Under the pieces are notes generated by a model. It did not search any database. It had not been told where the DNA came from and saw nothing but the letters and a program-made list of their open reading frames with translations. Positions 7,627 through 12,885 of a stretch of 12,885 nucleotides of DNA are shown in pieces; the stretch's first letter is position 1; the number at the start of each line of letters is the position of its first letter. The translations under genes and the position numbers were made by a program. Origin of the DNA: Chromera velia (lineage: Eukaryota > Sar > Chromeraceae); contig JAHBMJ010003122.1 in the NCBI GenBank assembly GCA_018398765.1, positions 1-12,885 on the forward strand, written 5' to 3'.

Positions 7627-9917
7627 CTATATGTTTCTTCTTCTCCCTTCTTTCCTTCATGAACACAATAGACAAAAAGCCACACAGACAGACAGACAGA
7701 CAGACAGACTATATGTTTCTTCTTCTTCTCCCTCCTTTTCTTCATGAACACAACAGACAACAAGAAAGAAAGAAAGAACAAAGACGGACAGAAAAACAGG
7801 CAGACCTCTGCATCGATCACCACAGTCTTGCAGTTCAAGTCCCGCATGGCCGTGCGGACGTCCCGCACCTTTCCGGGCCCGATATACATCTTTGAATTTG
7901 GGCTGTTCAGTCGTTGTTGAGTGATGCCCACCACAGCGAGACCCGCCGTGCCCGCCAGCTCCGCGAGTTCCTCCAGACTCTCCTCGCACGTGAAGTGCCC
8001 TGCTGGGAGGGTCAGGGCGACCCTGTCAGCGTCCCCCTTCGCCCCTGACACATATCCCTTGGCGGTCATGGATCTCAACACCTTGGTGGACTTGATCTGA
8101 GAGCAGCAAGTCAAAAGAGGGAGAGGGGGGATTAGGGGAGGCGCCCGACGGTGGAAAGCGGTAGGGACAGACCAACGGTGTGGCAGAGAAGAAAAAAAGG
8201 TCCGTCAGGAGAATGGGAGGAAGGTCAGAGCGTCGAATGAAAAAAAAGAAACACTGAAAGCATGCGAGGAAAAGAAGGACGGCGTGGAGCATGTGAGGAA
8301 AACTCCCCGTTCCTTTAAAGAAAACACAGGCAGAGTCACACAGAAACGAAAGAAAAGAGCCCTGAAAAAGTGTGTGTTCTTTTGCGGGGGAATCTTTTGA
8401 GGCATTCATGACACAATTTTGATTCCTTGGGCAAAGGAAAGAAGAGAAGGGAGAGAGAGTGACCGACTGACATCAACTCCACAAAGAATTGCACGCTCTC
8501 GCTTTTCCCAATTGATAATTTTTCGGGGATCGTAAAAGCGAGACGATCGTTCAATGAGGGATTCTACAAGACTTGGTCCTTGTGCTTCGTCACCCAAATT
8601 CAACATCAATTCCCAATCAGTCTTCGGTCCTTTCCCTCCTCCTTGCTCCACATCTGCCCCCCACACTCCCTCTTCATCTTCGTCCTCGTCATCCTCGAAG
8701 GCACTTGCACGAGGTCGTTTCCTCCGTTTCTTCTCCCCCCCTCTCGAATCCTTCTGCCGTCTCCCACCTCCATTGTGAGTGTAGGCAGACGCGGAATCCC
8801 CTCTCTTCCCGATGACGTCATTCCCCTCAGGAGGGGTGAAGGTCATGGGGCGTCGTTCTGTCTCTTCTGTCATACTCGCTGCTTCTTCTGTTTCTTCCAT
8901 GGATGAAACTTCCCCTGTTCCTTTTTCAGAAACGGAATCTTTGTCTCTCATGGAAGAGGAAGGGGAAGAGAGAGCAGAACTGTCGGAAAGTGCTGCAGAG
9001 TCGGATCCGATCTGCACTCCATTCTTTTCCGTACCCTTCTCTTTTTTCTTTCCCCCCTTTCCCAAAAAATCTCCACCACCATCAAAAAATGCCCTGTCTT
9101 CTGCACTCATCTTCTTTCGACTTCGTTTCTTTTTCCCTTCTTTCGTCTCCTTTTCCTTCTCCTCCTCTTCTTCTTCTTCCCTTTCTTCATCTGTCCGTGA
9201 TCTCTCCAAGAAGTCTTCCACCACCTTCTTCACCTTCCCGCTTTCCTTTACACGGGTGTCGGTCAACAAATCCAGCAACCTCCTGTTCTCTGATGCGGGG
9301 CTGGTCTCAGCCTCCCCGTCAGACGGCTGTTCAATCTCCAAAATCTCGTCCGAAAACTCACGACTCTCGTCAAGCACTGCCTCCAGCTCGGCCTCATTAG
9401 AAGGGAACTCACCCATTACTCCCCCCTCTCCTCCACCATCCCGGTCTATGCCCAGCAACCCTGCCCACTCATCTCCCCAAGCGTCCTCGCCCCCTCCCTC
9501 CACACTCTCCCCCCCTTTACCGTCTCCCGGCACTACTGCAGAATTCCCGTCTCCATCATTCTCACCCGCCTCACCCGCAGTCGGCTCATAAAGTAAAGCG
9601 GTTTCCCTCTGCACAACCACAAGACGTATAGGCGTGAAGAGAAGACGAGATTAAGGAGGCGAAGTCCGCAGATCTTGAAGGGAGACAACGCTGGAGAAGA
9701 AGGCACAGGGTACGTACAGAACAACACAAGTGACAGCAGCATTGTTTGCTGATATGCCGTCTCGTTCCAGACTCACCGGCAGTCGACGTATTCCTTTGCT
9801 TTCTCGTGACACAAGAAGACCACCAGGCATGTGTAGCCTCGAAATGAATCCCTCAGAGACAGAAAAGAGGAAGTATACACAGCCGAGAGGGGACATGGAG
9901 GAGAAAGAGAACTTCAT
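1229..9917 (-). CDS. hflX: HflX-family ribosome-associated GTPase, 12 exons, probably plastid-targeted
   Basis: Join on the minus strand: 9777-9917, 8472-9608, 7806-8096, 7149-7211, 6822-6893, 5933-6124, 5145-5331, 4484-4650, 4239-4329, 3631-3758, 3174-3250, 1229-2954. All introns are GT-AG, and the 4,272 bases give 1,423 residues. The conserved core (about 400-876) has YIGPGKV at 497-503, GLRGPGETQ at 603-611, P-loop GYTNAGKS at 656-663 (G1), FATLDPT at 681-687 (G2 region), DTVG at 706-709 (G3), NKID at 772-775 (G4) and SAKTG at 797-801 (G5). HflX proteins bind and split ribosomes using GTP and ATP, and plants have a plastid form. Two low-complexity extensions (48 to about 400, and 877-1423) make this about three times the length of bacterial HflX. 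The start ATG at 9917 follows an in-frame TAG at 9942-9944. Family assignment is near certain. Exon joins were read by eye from homology and splice consensus. A mitochondrial role (GTPBP6-like) is the main alternative. Confidence 0.93.
3141..3173. repeat. (ACTG/ACTC)n tract at the intron 11 donor
   Basis: On the transcript strand this reads gtcagtgagtgagtgagtgagtcagtcagtcc, that is, GAGT and CAGT tetranucleotides beginning exactly at the 5' splice site. It offers many GT dinucleotides spaced four bases apart. Confidence 0.85.
3174..3250 (-). CDS. hflX: hflX exon 11: C-terminal domain start
   Basis: Residues 824-848 plus two bases of Leu849. [20 protein letters not shown] matches the HflX C-terminal LPYxxGxLVxxIxxxG pattern. 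Two joins to exon 12 keep the frame: CCT|gtcagt with ctgcag (as annotated, adds a Glu), or TCA|gtgagt at 3171 with tctgag at 2951. They differ by one residue. Confidence 0.85.
3526..3592. repeat. GA/GGGA purine microsatellite in intron 10
   Basis: GAGAGGGAGA-type purine repeats, pyrimidine-rich in the hflX transcript. A separate run of eleven or twelve G (from about 3261) lies in the same intron just upstream of the exon 11 acceptor in transcript terms, serving as its polypyrimidine tract. Confidence 0.9.
3631..3758 (-). CDS. hflX: hflX exon 10: G5 (SAKTG) exon
   Basis: Completes Gly781, then residues 782-823. [15 protein letters not shown] contains SAKTG (797-801), the G5 loop. The exon has no early ATG and is visible only by splicing phase and homology. 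Acceptor tgcttgcag, donor CAG|gtcagtcagt. Confidence 0.9.
4239..4329 (-). CDS. hflX: hflX exon 9: G4 (NKID) exon
   Basis: Residues 751-780 plus the first base of Gly781. [13 protein letters not shown] carries the guanine-specificity motif NKID (772-775). Acceptor gttgtcgcag, donor TTCAG|gtcagg. Confidence 0.94.
4484..4650 (-). CDS. hflX: hflX exon 8: G3 (DTVG) exon
   Basis: Completes Gly695, then residues 696-750. [20 protein letters not shown] and [10 protein letters not shown] are diagnostic for Hfl[19 protein letters not shown] is closest, from memory, to plant and cyanobacterial members. Acceptor ccttcag, donor ATG|gtcggt. Confidence 0.95.
5145..5331 (-). CDS. hflX: hflX exon 7: G1 (P-loop) and G2
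   Basis: Residues 633-694 plus the first base of Gly695. A very basic helix ([13 protein letters not shown]) precedes [15 protein letters not shown], whose GxxxxGKS is the nucleotide-binding P-loop. [13 protein letters not shown] follows (G2/switch I). Donor CCAG|gtaggt splits a Gly codon. Confidence 0.96.
5759..5850. repeat. Compound (CA)n(GA)n(CAGA)n(GA)n microsatellite in intron 6
   Basis: CA repeats, then GA, then four CAGA units, then about 15 GA units. The remainder of the 601-base intron has no coding potential that I can see. Confidence 0.95.
5933..6124 (-). CDS. hflX: hflX exon 6: [14 protein letters not shown] and RGPGETQ linker
   Basis: Residues 569-632, 64 codons, no internal ATG until residue 618. 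[15 protein letters not shown] is followed by a Gly-rich loop ([10 protein letters not shown], 592-601) and GLRGPGETQ (603-611). The loop is several residues longer than in bacterial HflX as I recall it. Acceptor gctcgcag; donor AGA|gtcagt runs into CAGT repeats. Confidence 0.9.
6286..6793. repeat. About 500-base polypurine tract (GAAA/GGAA) in intron 5
   Basis: Almost pure A/G on the plus strand, made of shifting GAAA, GGAA, AAAAG and GGGA units with only a few C or T interruptions (GGACAGG motifs at 6489, 6507 and 6621). A CGCGCG run precedes it at 6270-6279 and a run of twelve G follows at 6801-6812. In the hflX transcript it is a giant polypyrimidine stretch between the exon 5 donor and the exon 6 acceptor. 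The Lys/Arg/Glu-rich open frames here are repeat translation, not genes. Confidence 0.97.
6822..6893 (-). CDS. hflX: hflX exon 5: [12 protein letters not shown] exon
   Basis: Residues 545-568, 72 bases. [16 protein letters not shown] then KEGKLQ is a hallmark HflX segment. Acceptor gcgcgcag, donor CAG|gtacgt. Too short for simple ORF calling; found by scanning for the expected family sequence. Confidence 0.92.
7149..7211 (-). CDS. hflX: hflX exon 4: short [10 protein letters not shown] exon
   Basis: Residues 524-544, 63 bases, phase 0 on both sides. [11 protein letters not shown] matches the family LSPAQxRNLE motif. Acceptor gcgtgcag, donor AAG|gtccgc. The open frame continues into the intron but loses family resemblance there. 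Confidence 0.88.
7344..7384. repeat. (CAGT)n microsatellite in intron 3
   Basis: About ten CAGT tetranucleotides. The same CAGT word forms or borders several splice donors of this gene on the opposite strand. Confidence 0.95.
7565..7627. repeat. (CAGA)n(CA)n(GA)n microsatellite in intron 3
   Basis: CAGA units then CA then GA dinucleotides, directly followed by the duplicated block below. Confidence 0.93.
7625..7765. repeat. 82-base tandem duplication in intron 3
   Basis: GACTATATGTTTCTTCTTCT starts at 7625 and again at 7707. Each copy continues with a pyrimidine-rich segment and CTTCATGAACACAA.AGACAA. The first copy is followed by a CAGACAGA array (about 7684-7709) that leads into the second copy. 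Copies differ at a few positions, including one TTC insertion. Confidence 0.88.
7806..8096 (-). CDS. hflX: hflX exon 3: HflX N-terminal domain
   Basis: Residues 427-523, in phase on both sides. Contains [19 protein letters not shown] (465 onward) and YIGPGKV (497-503), both typical of the HflX N-terminal, ribosome-contacting domain, and ends at VVIDAE. Acceptor gctctcag, donor GAG|gtctgc. Confidence 0.92.
8472..9608 (-). CDS. hflX: hflX exon 2: acidic/basic low-complexity N-terminal extension
   Basis: Residues 48-426. The exon begins after acceptor gttgtgcag at 9609; the open frame reaches a little further upstream only through a GTG codon inside the intron, so 9620 is not a start. Most of it is Gly/Glu/Asp/Ser-rich, with a run of eight to ten acidic residues near 188-197 and Lys/Arg clusters near 207-213 and 338-349. 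The last 50 residues become ordered-looking ([10 protein letters not shown], then YDPRKI and ERAILCGVD) and start the HflX N-terminal domain. Donor GAT|gtcagt. Confidence 0.85.
9777..9917 (-). CDS. hflX: hflX exon 1: signal peptide plus transit-peptide-like leader
   Basis: Residues 1-47. MKF is followed by a Ser-rich stretch, a short hydrophobic core ([10 protein letters not shown], 11-20) and SEG just before Phe24. Residues 24-47 are basic and hydroxylated with no acidic residue except Glu39. Signal peptide then Phe then basic transit peptide is the known leader type for plastids of red-algal origin. The hydrophobic core is short, so targeting is inferred. The exon ends at CCG with donor gtgagt. 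Confidence 0.78.
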
Positions 9918-10189
9918 GATGTCGCCTCTACTGTTCTCCTCCTACAAAGATCAAATAGCAACAAGTTGGTCCCGCATGAGGAAACAGCCCGTAGACAGGT
10001 TTGACCTCCACGTGTCTATGTGAATCTGCGCAACAAGCATCTTGATTGTGGCGATATGTATATATGAAGATAGAGTGATCACTAAATTTGTCCCATGCAG
10101 ACAAGATCTGGAAGATTCTGGGGAAACGGACTGATCGAAATGGAGCCAAGGATTCTGGTAAGGAGACGCCTTAATTAGCTTAAGGGCGC

Positions 10190-10218
10190 TATGATGATTG
10201 AGGGTTTTTTCATGCATG
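10190..10218 (+). repeat. ATGATTGAGGGTTTTTTCATGCATGC direct repeat (copy 1)
   Basis: A 29-base block matching 10652-10680 with only two or three differences. Just before it is CTTAAGGGCGCTAT, which recurs as CTTAAGGGAGCTAT at about 10320. Confidence 0.85.
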
Positions 10219-10369
10219 CCGCGTCCCCATACATGAGAGGCGGATCTAACCTAGTTTGTCGATTTGTTCCGTCCTACGACTACCAGCGACGAAAATAGGC
10301 GTGACTTCGATCACCCTGATCTTAAGGGAGCTATAAGGGCATGACCCCGGCGTCCAAAAATCGCTTTCC

Positions 10370-10470
10370 GGGCCAATCATTCAAAAAGTTTGAATCATTA
10401 AAAAGTTTGAAAAAGTTTGAATCATTAAAAAGTTTGAATAAGTGCATGTCCCACATGTCCCATATGTCCC
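10370..10470 (+). repeat. AAAAAGTTTGAATCATT and CATGTCCCA tandem repeats
   Basis: The first part is two rounds of a roughly 27-base unit built from AAAAAGTTTGAATCATT and AAAAGTTTGA. The second (about 10444-10470) is three CATGTCCCA/TATGTCCCA nonamers. No coding function is claimed. Confidence 0.85.
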
Positions 10471-10514
10471 ACACACGTATGGGCACATACAATACTTTCC
10501 GTGGGGCCTGCATC

Positions 10515-10606
10515 GGTTTATCTATTTTCTTTCTTCTTGCAATATAATTTTCTTTCTTCTTGCAAGAAGAAAGAAAATAGATAACCCGAAGAAAGAAAAT
10601 AGATAA
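10515..10606. repeat. Double inverted repeat (long hairpin)
   Basis: TATCTATTTTCTTTCTTCTTGCA at 10519-10541 is repeated in part at 10545-10564. Both are mirrored on the opposite strand by TGCAAGAAGAAAGAAAATAGATA at 10561-10583 and a second, shorter inverted copy to about 10604. The centre, TTTTCTTTCTTCTTGCAAG and its complement, is a perfect palindrome. It could form a cruciform or a hairpin in RNA. Confidence 0.92.
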
Positions 10607-10610
10607 CCCT

Positions 10611-10680
10611 GGCGTTGTAAAAATTGTTAATTGAGGTTTGCGTTGCAAAAATTGATGATTGAAGGTTTTTTCATGCATGC
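10611..10680 (+). repeat. Tandem CGTTGYAAAAATTG unit ending in direct repeat copy 2
   Basis: Two imperfect 28-30-base units (CGTTGTAAAAATTGTTAATTGAGG and CGTTGCAAAAATTGATGATTGAAGG). The second runs into GTTTTTTCATGCATGC, the copy of 10190-10218. Confidence 0.82.
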
Positions 10681-11031
10681 GTTGCAGCCTAGCAGGATCT
10701 GCACTCATTTTAATTGTGTTGCACCGTATGCCTCAACTTGACAGGTTCTGGAAGTCTTCTGATATGACGTCTGATCATAGAAATGACAGAATCTGTCAAT
10801 GCTCAATTTGTTGGAGGACATGTTGCGTGAAGAAGAACTCTCCACAACATGGAAACCCGAATTCCGAAATGCCAAAGAACAACAAGTCAGTACAGGTCAG
10901 CTCCATCACAGAAAGATCAAGGAGGATACACAAAACATCAAGAAACGAGGTTAAAACTTTTGCCCCTAAATATGTAAGCCCAAGTTGTCTTCTCTTTCTT
11001 TTCCGCCGTCTTTCTTTTGATCTTTTCTATC

Positions 11032-11397
11032 ATGGCTCCCCGTGGAGTAAATAATGATTTTGAGCTTTACCCGAATGGCATGCCGGGGTGTGAATGCAAT
11101 CTGAAGGTTGTCAAGCAATCGGAGGAAGAAGAGAAAATGAGGAAGGAGGCAGAGAGCGATCAGTGGATTCCACTGTATGATGCTACAGCAGCTTATAAAA
11201 TGAAAATGGGGCTGACCATTTACATGCCAGATGCGTCGAAGTCGTACCGCAGGACCCTGAAGAAGATTCGCAAGGGGCTTGCCCCTTTGAAGCTTTCTAA
11301 GCAGTCCACAACCACAAGCCCCGACAGCGTTTCGCAAAAGCAGAAAAAAAAGGACTTGAGGCAGATTGGGGCTAAGAGATACATGCAGCAAGCCTAG
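11032..11397 (+). CDS. Hypothetical 121-residue basic protein
   Basis: ATG in good context (tctatcATGG), TAG at 11395-11397, no intron needed. The open frame can be extended upstream only through a non-ATG codon, so 11032 is chosen. The protein begins MAPRGVNNDFELYPNGMPGC, has an acidic charged stretch (SEEEEKMRKEAES, about 30-42), a central region with WIPLYDATAAYKMKMGLTIY, and a Lys/Arg-rich C-terminal third with Ser/Thr (KQSTTTSPDS). No signal peptide or membrane segment is seen. I do not recognise a family. A pyrimidine-rich leader (about 10985-11030) lies just upstream. It ends about 20 bases before the inferred LTR boundary, so it could belong to an older mobile element or be a host gene. 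Whether it is expressed is unknown. Confidence 0.55.
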   Translation: MAPRGVNNDFELYPNGMPGCECNLKVVKQSEEEEKMRKEAESDQWIPLYDATAAYKMKMGLTIYMPDASKSYRRTLKKIRKGLAPLKLSKQSTTTSPDSVSQKQKKKDLRQIGAKRYMQQA

Positions 11398-11418
11398 GTA
11401 GCAAGCTTACTCTTTTTT

Positions 11419-11993
11419 GTTGCCTAAATATTACTTGTACATACTCCCTCTAATCCCTGGTCCCCCCTCCCTCCTTTCTTGTATGCAGAGAGTCTGACTC
11501 ATCGAGGCCGGCAAAAAGAACACACACCTTATACCTTAAAAGGTCAGTTTCTTCGTGTTTGCAGAAGCTTATCAAGCATCGAAAAGTGCGAAACGTGTCC
11601 ATTGAAGTCAGTCCGTAAGGAAAAGCCTAGTGTCTGTGGAGCGCTACAGACCTAGACTTAGTATAACTGGTTACTGCATAAGAACTGTCAGTTCGGGAGT
11701 CTTGTAGTACCAAAGCTATCAGTCAGGACAGTTACACAGACAAGACGAGCATGCACGTGAGTGGAATTAATTCTGATATTAATTCCAATACAGATACAAC
11801 ATTAGGGGCGCGCCCATAGAACGACATAAGCATGGACGGACTTGAATGCAAGCTTAGTACTCAACTTAGTGCATGACTGGAAAGACGCTTTCAGGATAAT
11901 CTTACTCTTTGACTTAATTCATTACAGCATGATTAGCTCGGCCGATCAACTCCGGCTAGAGCGAACAACTACATATCGCAATGTAATGTGCCA
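11419..11993 (-). repeat. 3' LTR (outer boundary uncertain)
   Basis: On the minus strand it starts TGGCACATTACATTGCG immediately after the polypurine tract. A plausible end is ...TTTAGGCAACA at 11419, giving about 575 bases with TG...CA termini. Other CA ends are possible further in (for example near 11434 or 11480). A TATA-like TTTTAAGGTATAAGG (minus strand, about 11529-11543) may be promoter or processing sequence. It contains an inverted repeat, GGAATTAAT/ATTAATTCC at 11763-11786, and the palindrome GGGCGCGCCC near 11806-11815. No ORF of note. Confidence 0.6.
11763..11786. repeat. Perfect 9-base inverted repeat inside the LTR
   Basis: GGAATTAAT and ATTAATTCC separated by six bases. It could be a protein-binding dyad or a weak hairpin. 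Confidence 0.75.
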
Positions 11994-12003
11994 CCTCCCC
12001 CCC
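11994..12003 (-). promoter_or_regulatory. Polypurine tract (plus-strand primer site)
   Basis: GGGGGGGAGG on the minus strand, directly abutting the TG that begins the 3' LTR. Position and composition are as expected for second-strand priming in LTR retrotransposons. Confidence 0.8.
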
Positions 12004-12192
12004 GAAGTCTATGTCCCCACACAGACATGTTTCATTTGAAGAGAAGACAAGTTTCGTTTTCAGACAGACTGGATGAAAAGGCAAAAAGGACAGGTTCAAA
12101 GAGAGAGGGAAAAGAGGTCTTCAGAGAGAGATCAAACGGAGAAAACAAGAATTTCAAAGACAACGGACTTGCAATGCCCTCAATCAGCAACC

Positions 12193-12885
12193 TCAAACGG
12201 AACGACGGGCAGACGTATGGAAGGCAGCAATCATGGCCTTCGTATTCTTCAGGTTCGAGAGAGGCTCCCAGGTTGCCTCCTCGGCAGGGAACCCTTTCCA
12301 TTGCATACGGTATTCTCTCCCTCCTCCCCTGCCCCACACGGTGACAACTCGCTCAACTTCGAACTCCTCCTCAGCCCAAGCGGGCATGCGGACTGACGGG
12401 GGACGGACAACTGTCCCTCCCCCTGACTGACGATAGGGCTTGCAGAGAGATCGGTGAATAACGGGGTGCTTTCGGCACCTTGCAGGTAAGACGACCTCCA
12501 GATTGTCCCTCGGTAGAACCGCTTCAACCTCAAACGGTCCAAACCAGACAGAATCGAGCTTCCTTGCATACTCCTTCCCTTTCCCCACTGGCTGAGGCCA
12601 CCACGATCGGTGCACCAAAACATACTGCCCCACCTGAATGCCATCGGCGGGACGCCGGTGCCGGTTCACATACCTTGTCATGATCCCCTGTGCTGCCCTC
12701 AAAGACTCAGTTGCTGCTGCGACCATCTGTCGGTGTCCCTCCAGGAAGTCCTCAGCGTCGAAAGACTGTTCGACCGAGGAAGGAAAGGAAAGGGAGGGAG
12801 GGGCTACTGCTTGTTGGCCTGTATCGAGAGTGAAAGGGGAAAAGGACGTCCCCTCATGGACTGAGGAGTTGTAGGCAAACTCCAC
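12193..12885 (-). CDS. pol: Pol polyprotein, integrase C-terminus with chromodomain (partial)
   Basis: The frame is open to the right edge, so the N-terminal part is missing; the apparent first codon is GTG and is not a start. It begins in the end of the integrase core (EFAYNSSVHEGTSFSPF, 2-18). KLDSVWFGPFEV (109-120) is the GPY/F module, followed by HPVIHRSLCKPY (140-151). Residues about 174-223 are a chromodomain: EFEVERVVTV, then EYRMQWKGFP, ATWEP and NLKN, with the aromatic residues expected for histone-tail binding. Chromodomains at the end of integrase define the chromovirus branch of Ty3/gypsy and direct insertion to particular chromatin. No frameshift or stop is seen in this part, which suggests a fairly young copy. 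It ends at a stop at 12193-12195. Confidence 0.93.
   Translation of the reverse strand: MEFAYNSSVHEGTSFSPFTLDTGQQAVAPPSLSFPSSVEQSFDAEDFLEGHRQMVAAATESLRAAQGIMTRYVNRHRRPADGIQVGQYVLVHRSWWPQPVGKGKEYARKLDSVWFGPFEVEAVLPRDNLEVVLPARCRKHPVIHRSLCKPYRQSGGGTVVRPPSVRMPAWAEEEFEVERVVTVWGRGGGREYRMQWKGFPAEEATWEPLSNLKNTKAMIAAFHTSARRSV

Larger units (their letters stand above)
9918..11031. other. Divergent intergenic spacer, repeat-rich
   Basis: This separates the hflX start (minus strand) from the small plus-strand ORF and must hold both promoters if both are transcribed from here. I see no clear TATA box at the expected distance from either ATG. It carries the repeats at 10190-10680 listed separately. The open frames inside it lack family resemblance and cross repeats, so none is called. 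Confidence 0.6.
11419..12885 (-). mobile_element. 3' part of a Ty3/gypsy chromovirus LTR retrotransposon
   Basis: In transcript order: integrase C-terminus with chromodomain, stop at 12193, about 190 bases of untranslated sequence, a polypurine tract, then the 3' LTR. The rest of pol, gag and the 5' LTR are beyond the right edge. The inner LTR edge is well placed by the polypurine tract. The outer edge at 11419 is a guess because the second LTR and target-site duplication are not in view. Confidence 0.82.

Noticed and set aside
7825-7850. tRNA B-box-like GTTCAAGTCCC
   Set aside because: It lies within hflX exon 3 coding sequence, with no A box or cloverleaf around it. A similar GGTTCGAG near 12251 is inside the pol frame.
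8812-9591. 259-residue Ser/Pro-rich plus-strand frame, with similar plus-strand frames over 1150-3002
   Set aside because: They are antisense to hflX exons 2 and 12. GC-rich, Ser/Glu-biased codons keep the opposite strand open, and no family motif appears.
9609-9620. GTG at 9618-9620 as the hflX start
   Set aside because: A eukaryotic gene should not start there; a good acceptor (gttgtgcag) sits just downstream, and exon 1 joins in phase.
10659-11054. 131-residue plus-strand frame with several Cys residues
   Set aside because: It begins inside a repeat, crosses the start of the better-supported 121-residue ORF, and shows no recognisable domain. A helical-looking frame from 10799 is also short and unsupported.

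Overview
This is a eukaryotic nuclear window. It has spliced genes with GT-AG introns, many simple-sequence tracts, and one end of an LTR retrotransposon. The main gene encodes an HflX-family GTPase with a leader that looks like a signal peptide followed by a transit peptide beginning with Phe. That combination suggests an alga with a complex (secondary) plastid. A chromerid such as Chromera or Vitrella is my best guess, but the assignment is inference; no organelle or rRNA marker is present.

Layout. Positions 1-1228 hold no gene I can support, only microsatellites and short degenerate repeats. Positions 1229-9917 are one minus-strand gene for an HflX-type GTPase. I reconstructed it as 12 exons and 11 introns, giving 4,272 coding bases and 1,423 residues. 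All five GTPase motifs and the HflX N- and C-terminal regions appear in the expected order. The conserved core is flanked by two long low-complexity extensions, about 380 residues before it and about 550 after it. The introns are packed with simple repeats, including a roughly 500-base polypurine tract. Positions 9918-11031 are an intergenic, repeat-rich stretch with a strong double hairpin. Positions 11032-11397 are a 121-residue plus-strand ORF that I do not recognise. Positions about 11419-12885 are the 3' part of a minus-strand Ty3/gypsy chromovirus: the integrase C-terminus with GPY/F module and chromodomain, then a polypurine tract, then the 3' LTR. Its other end lies outside the window.

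The HflX gene and the small ORF are transcribed divergently from a shared 1.1-kb spacer. The retroelement lies immediately beyond the small ORF and points toward it. There is no operon logic. HflX would act alone, on ribosomes, probably in the plastid. The clearest unusual points are the size and architecture of the HflX protein, the excess of GTC (+3 C) splice donors that often run into CAGT/GAGT microsatellites, the purine tract in intron 5, and the repeat cluster between the two genes.
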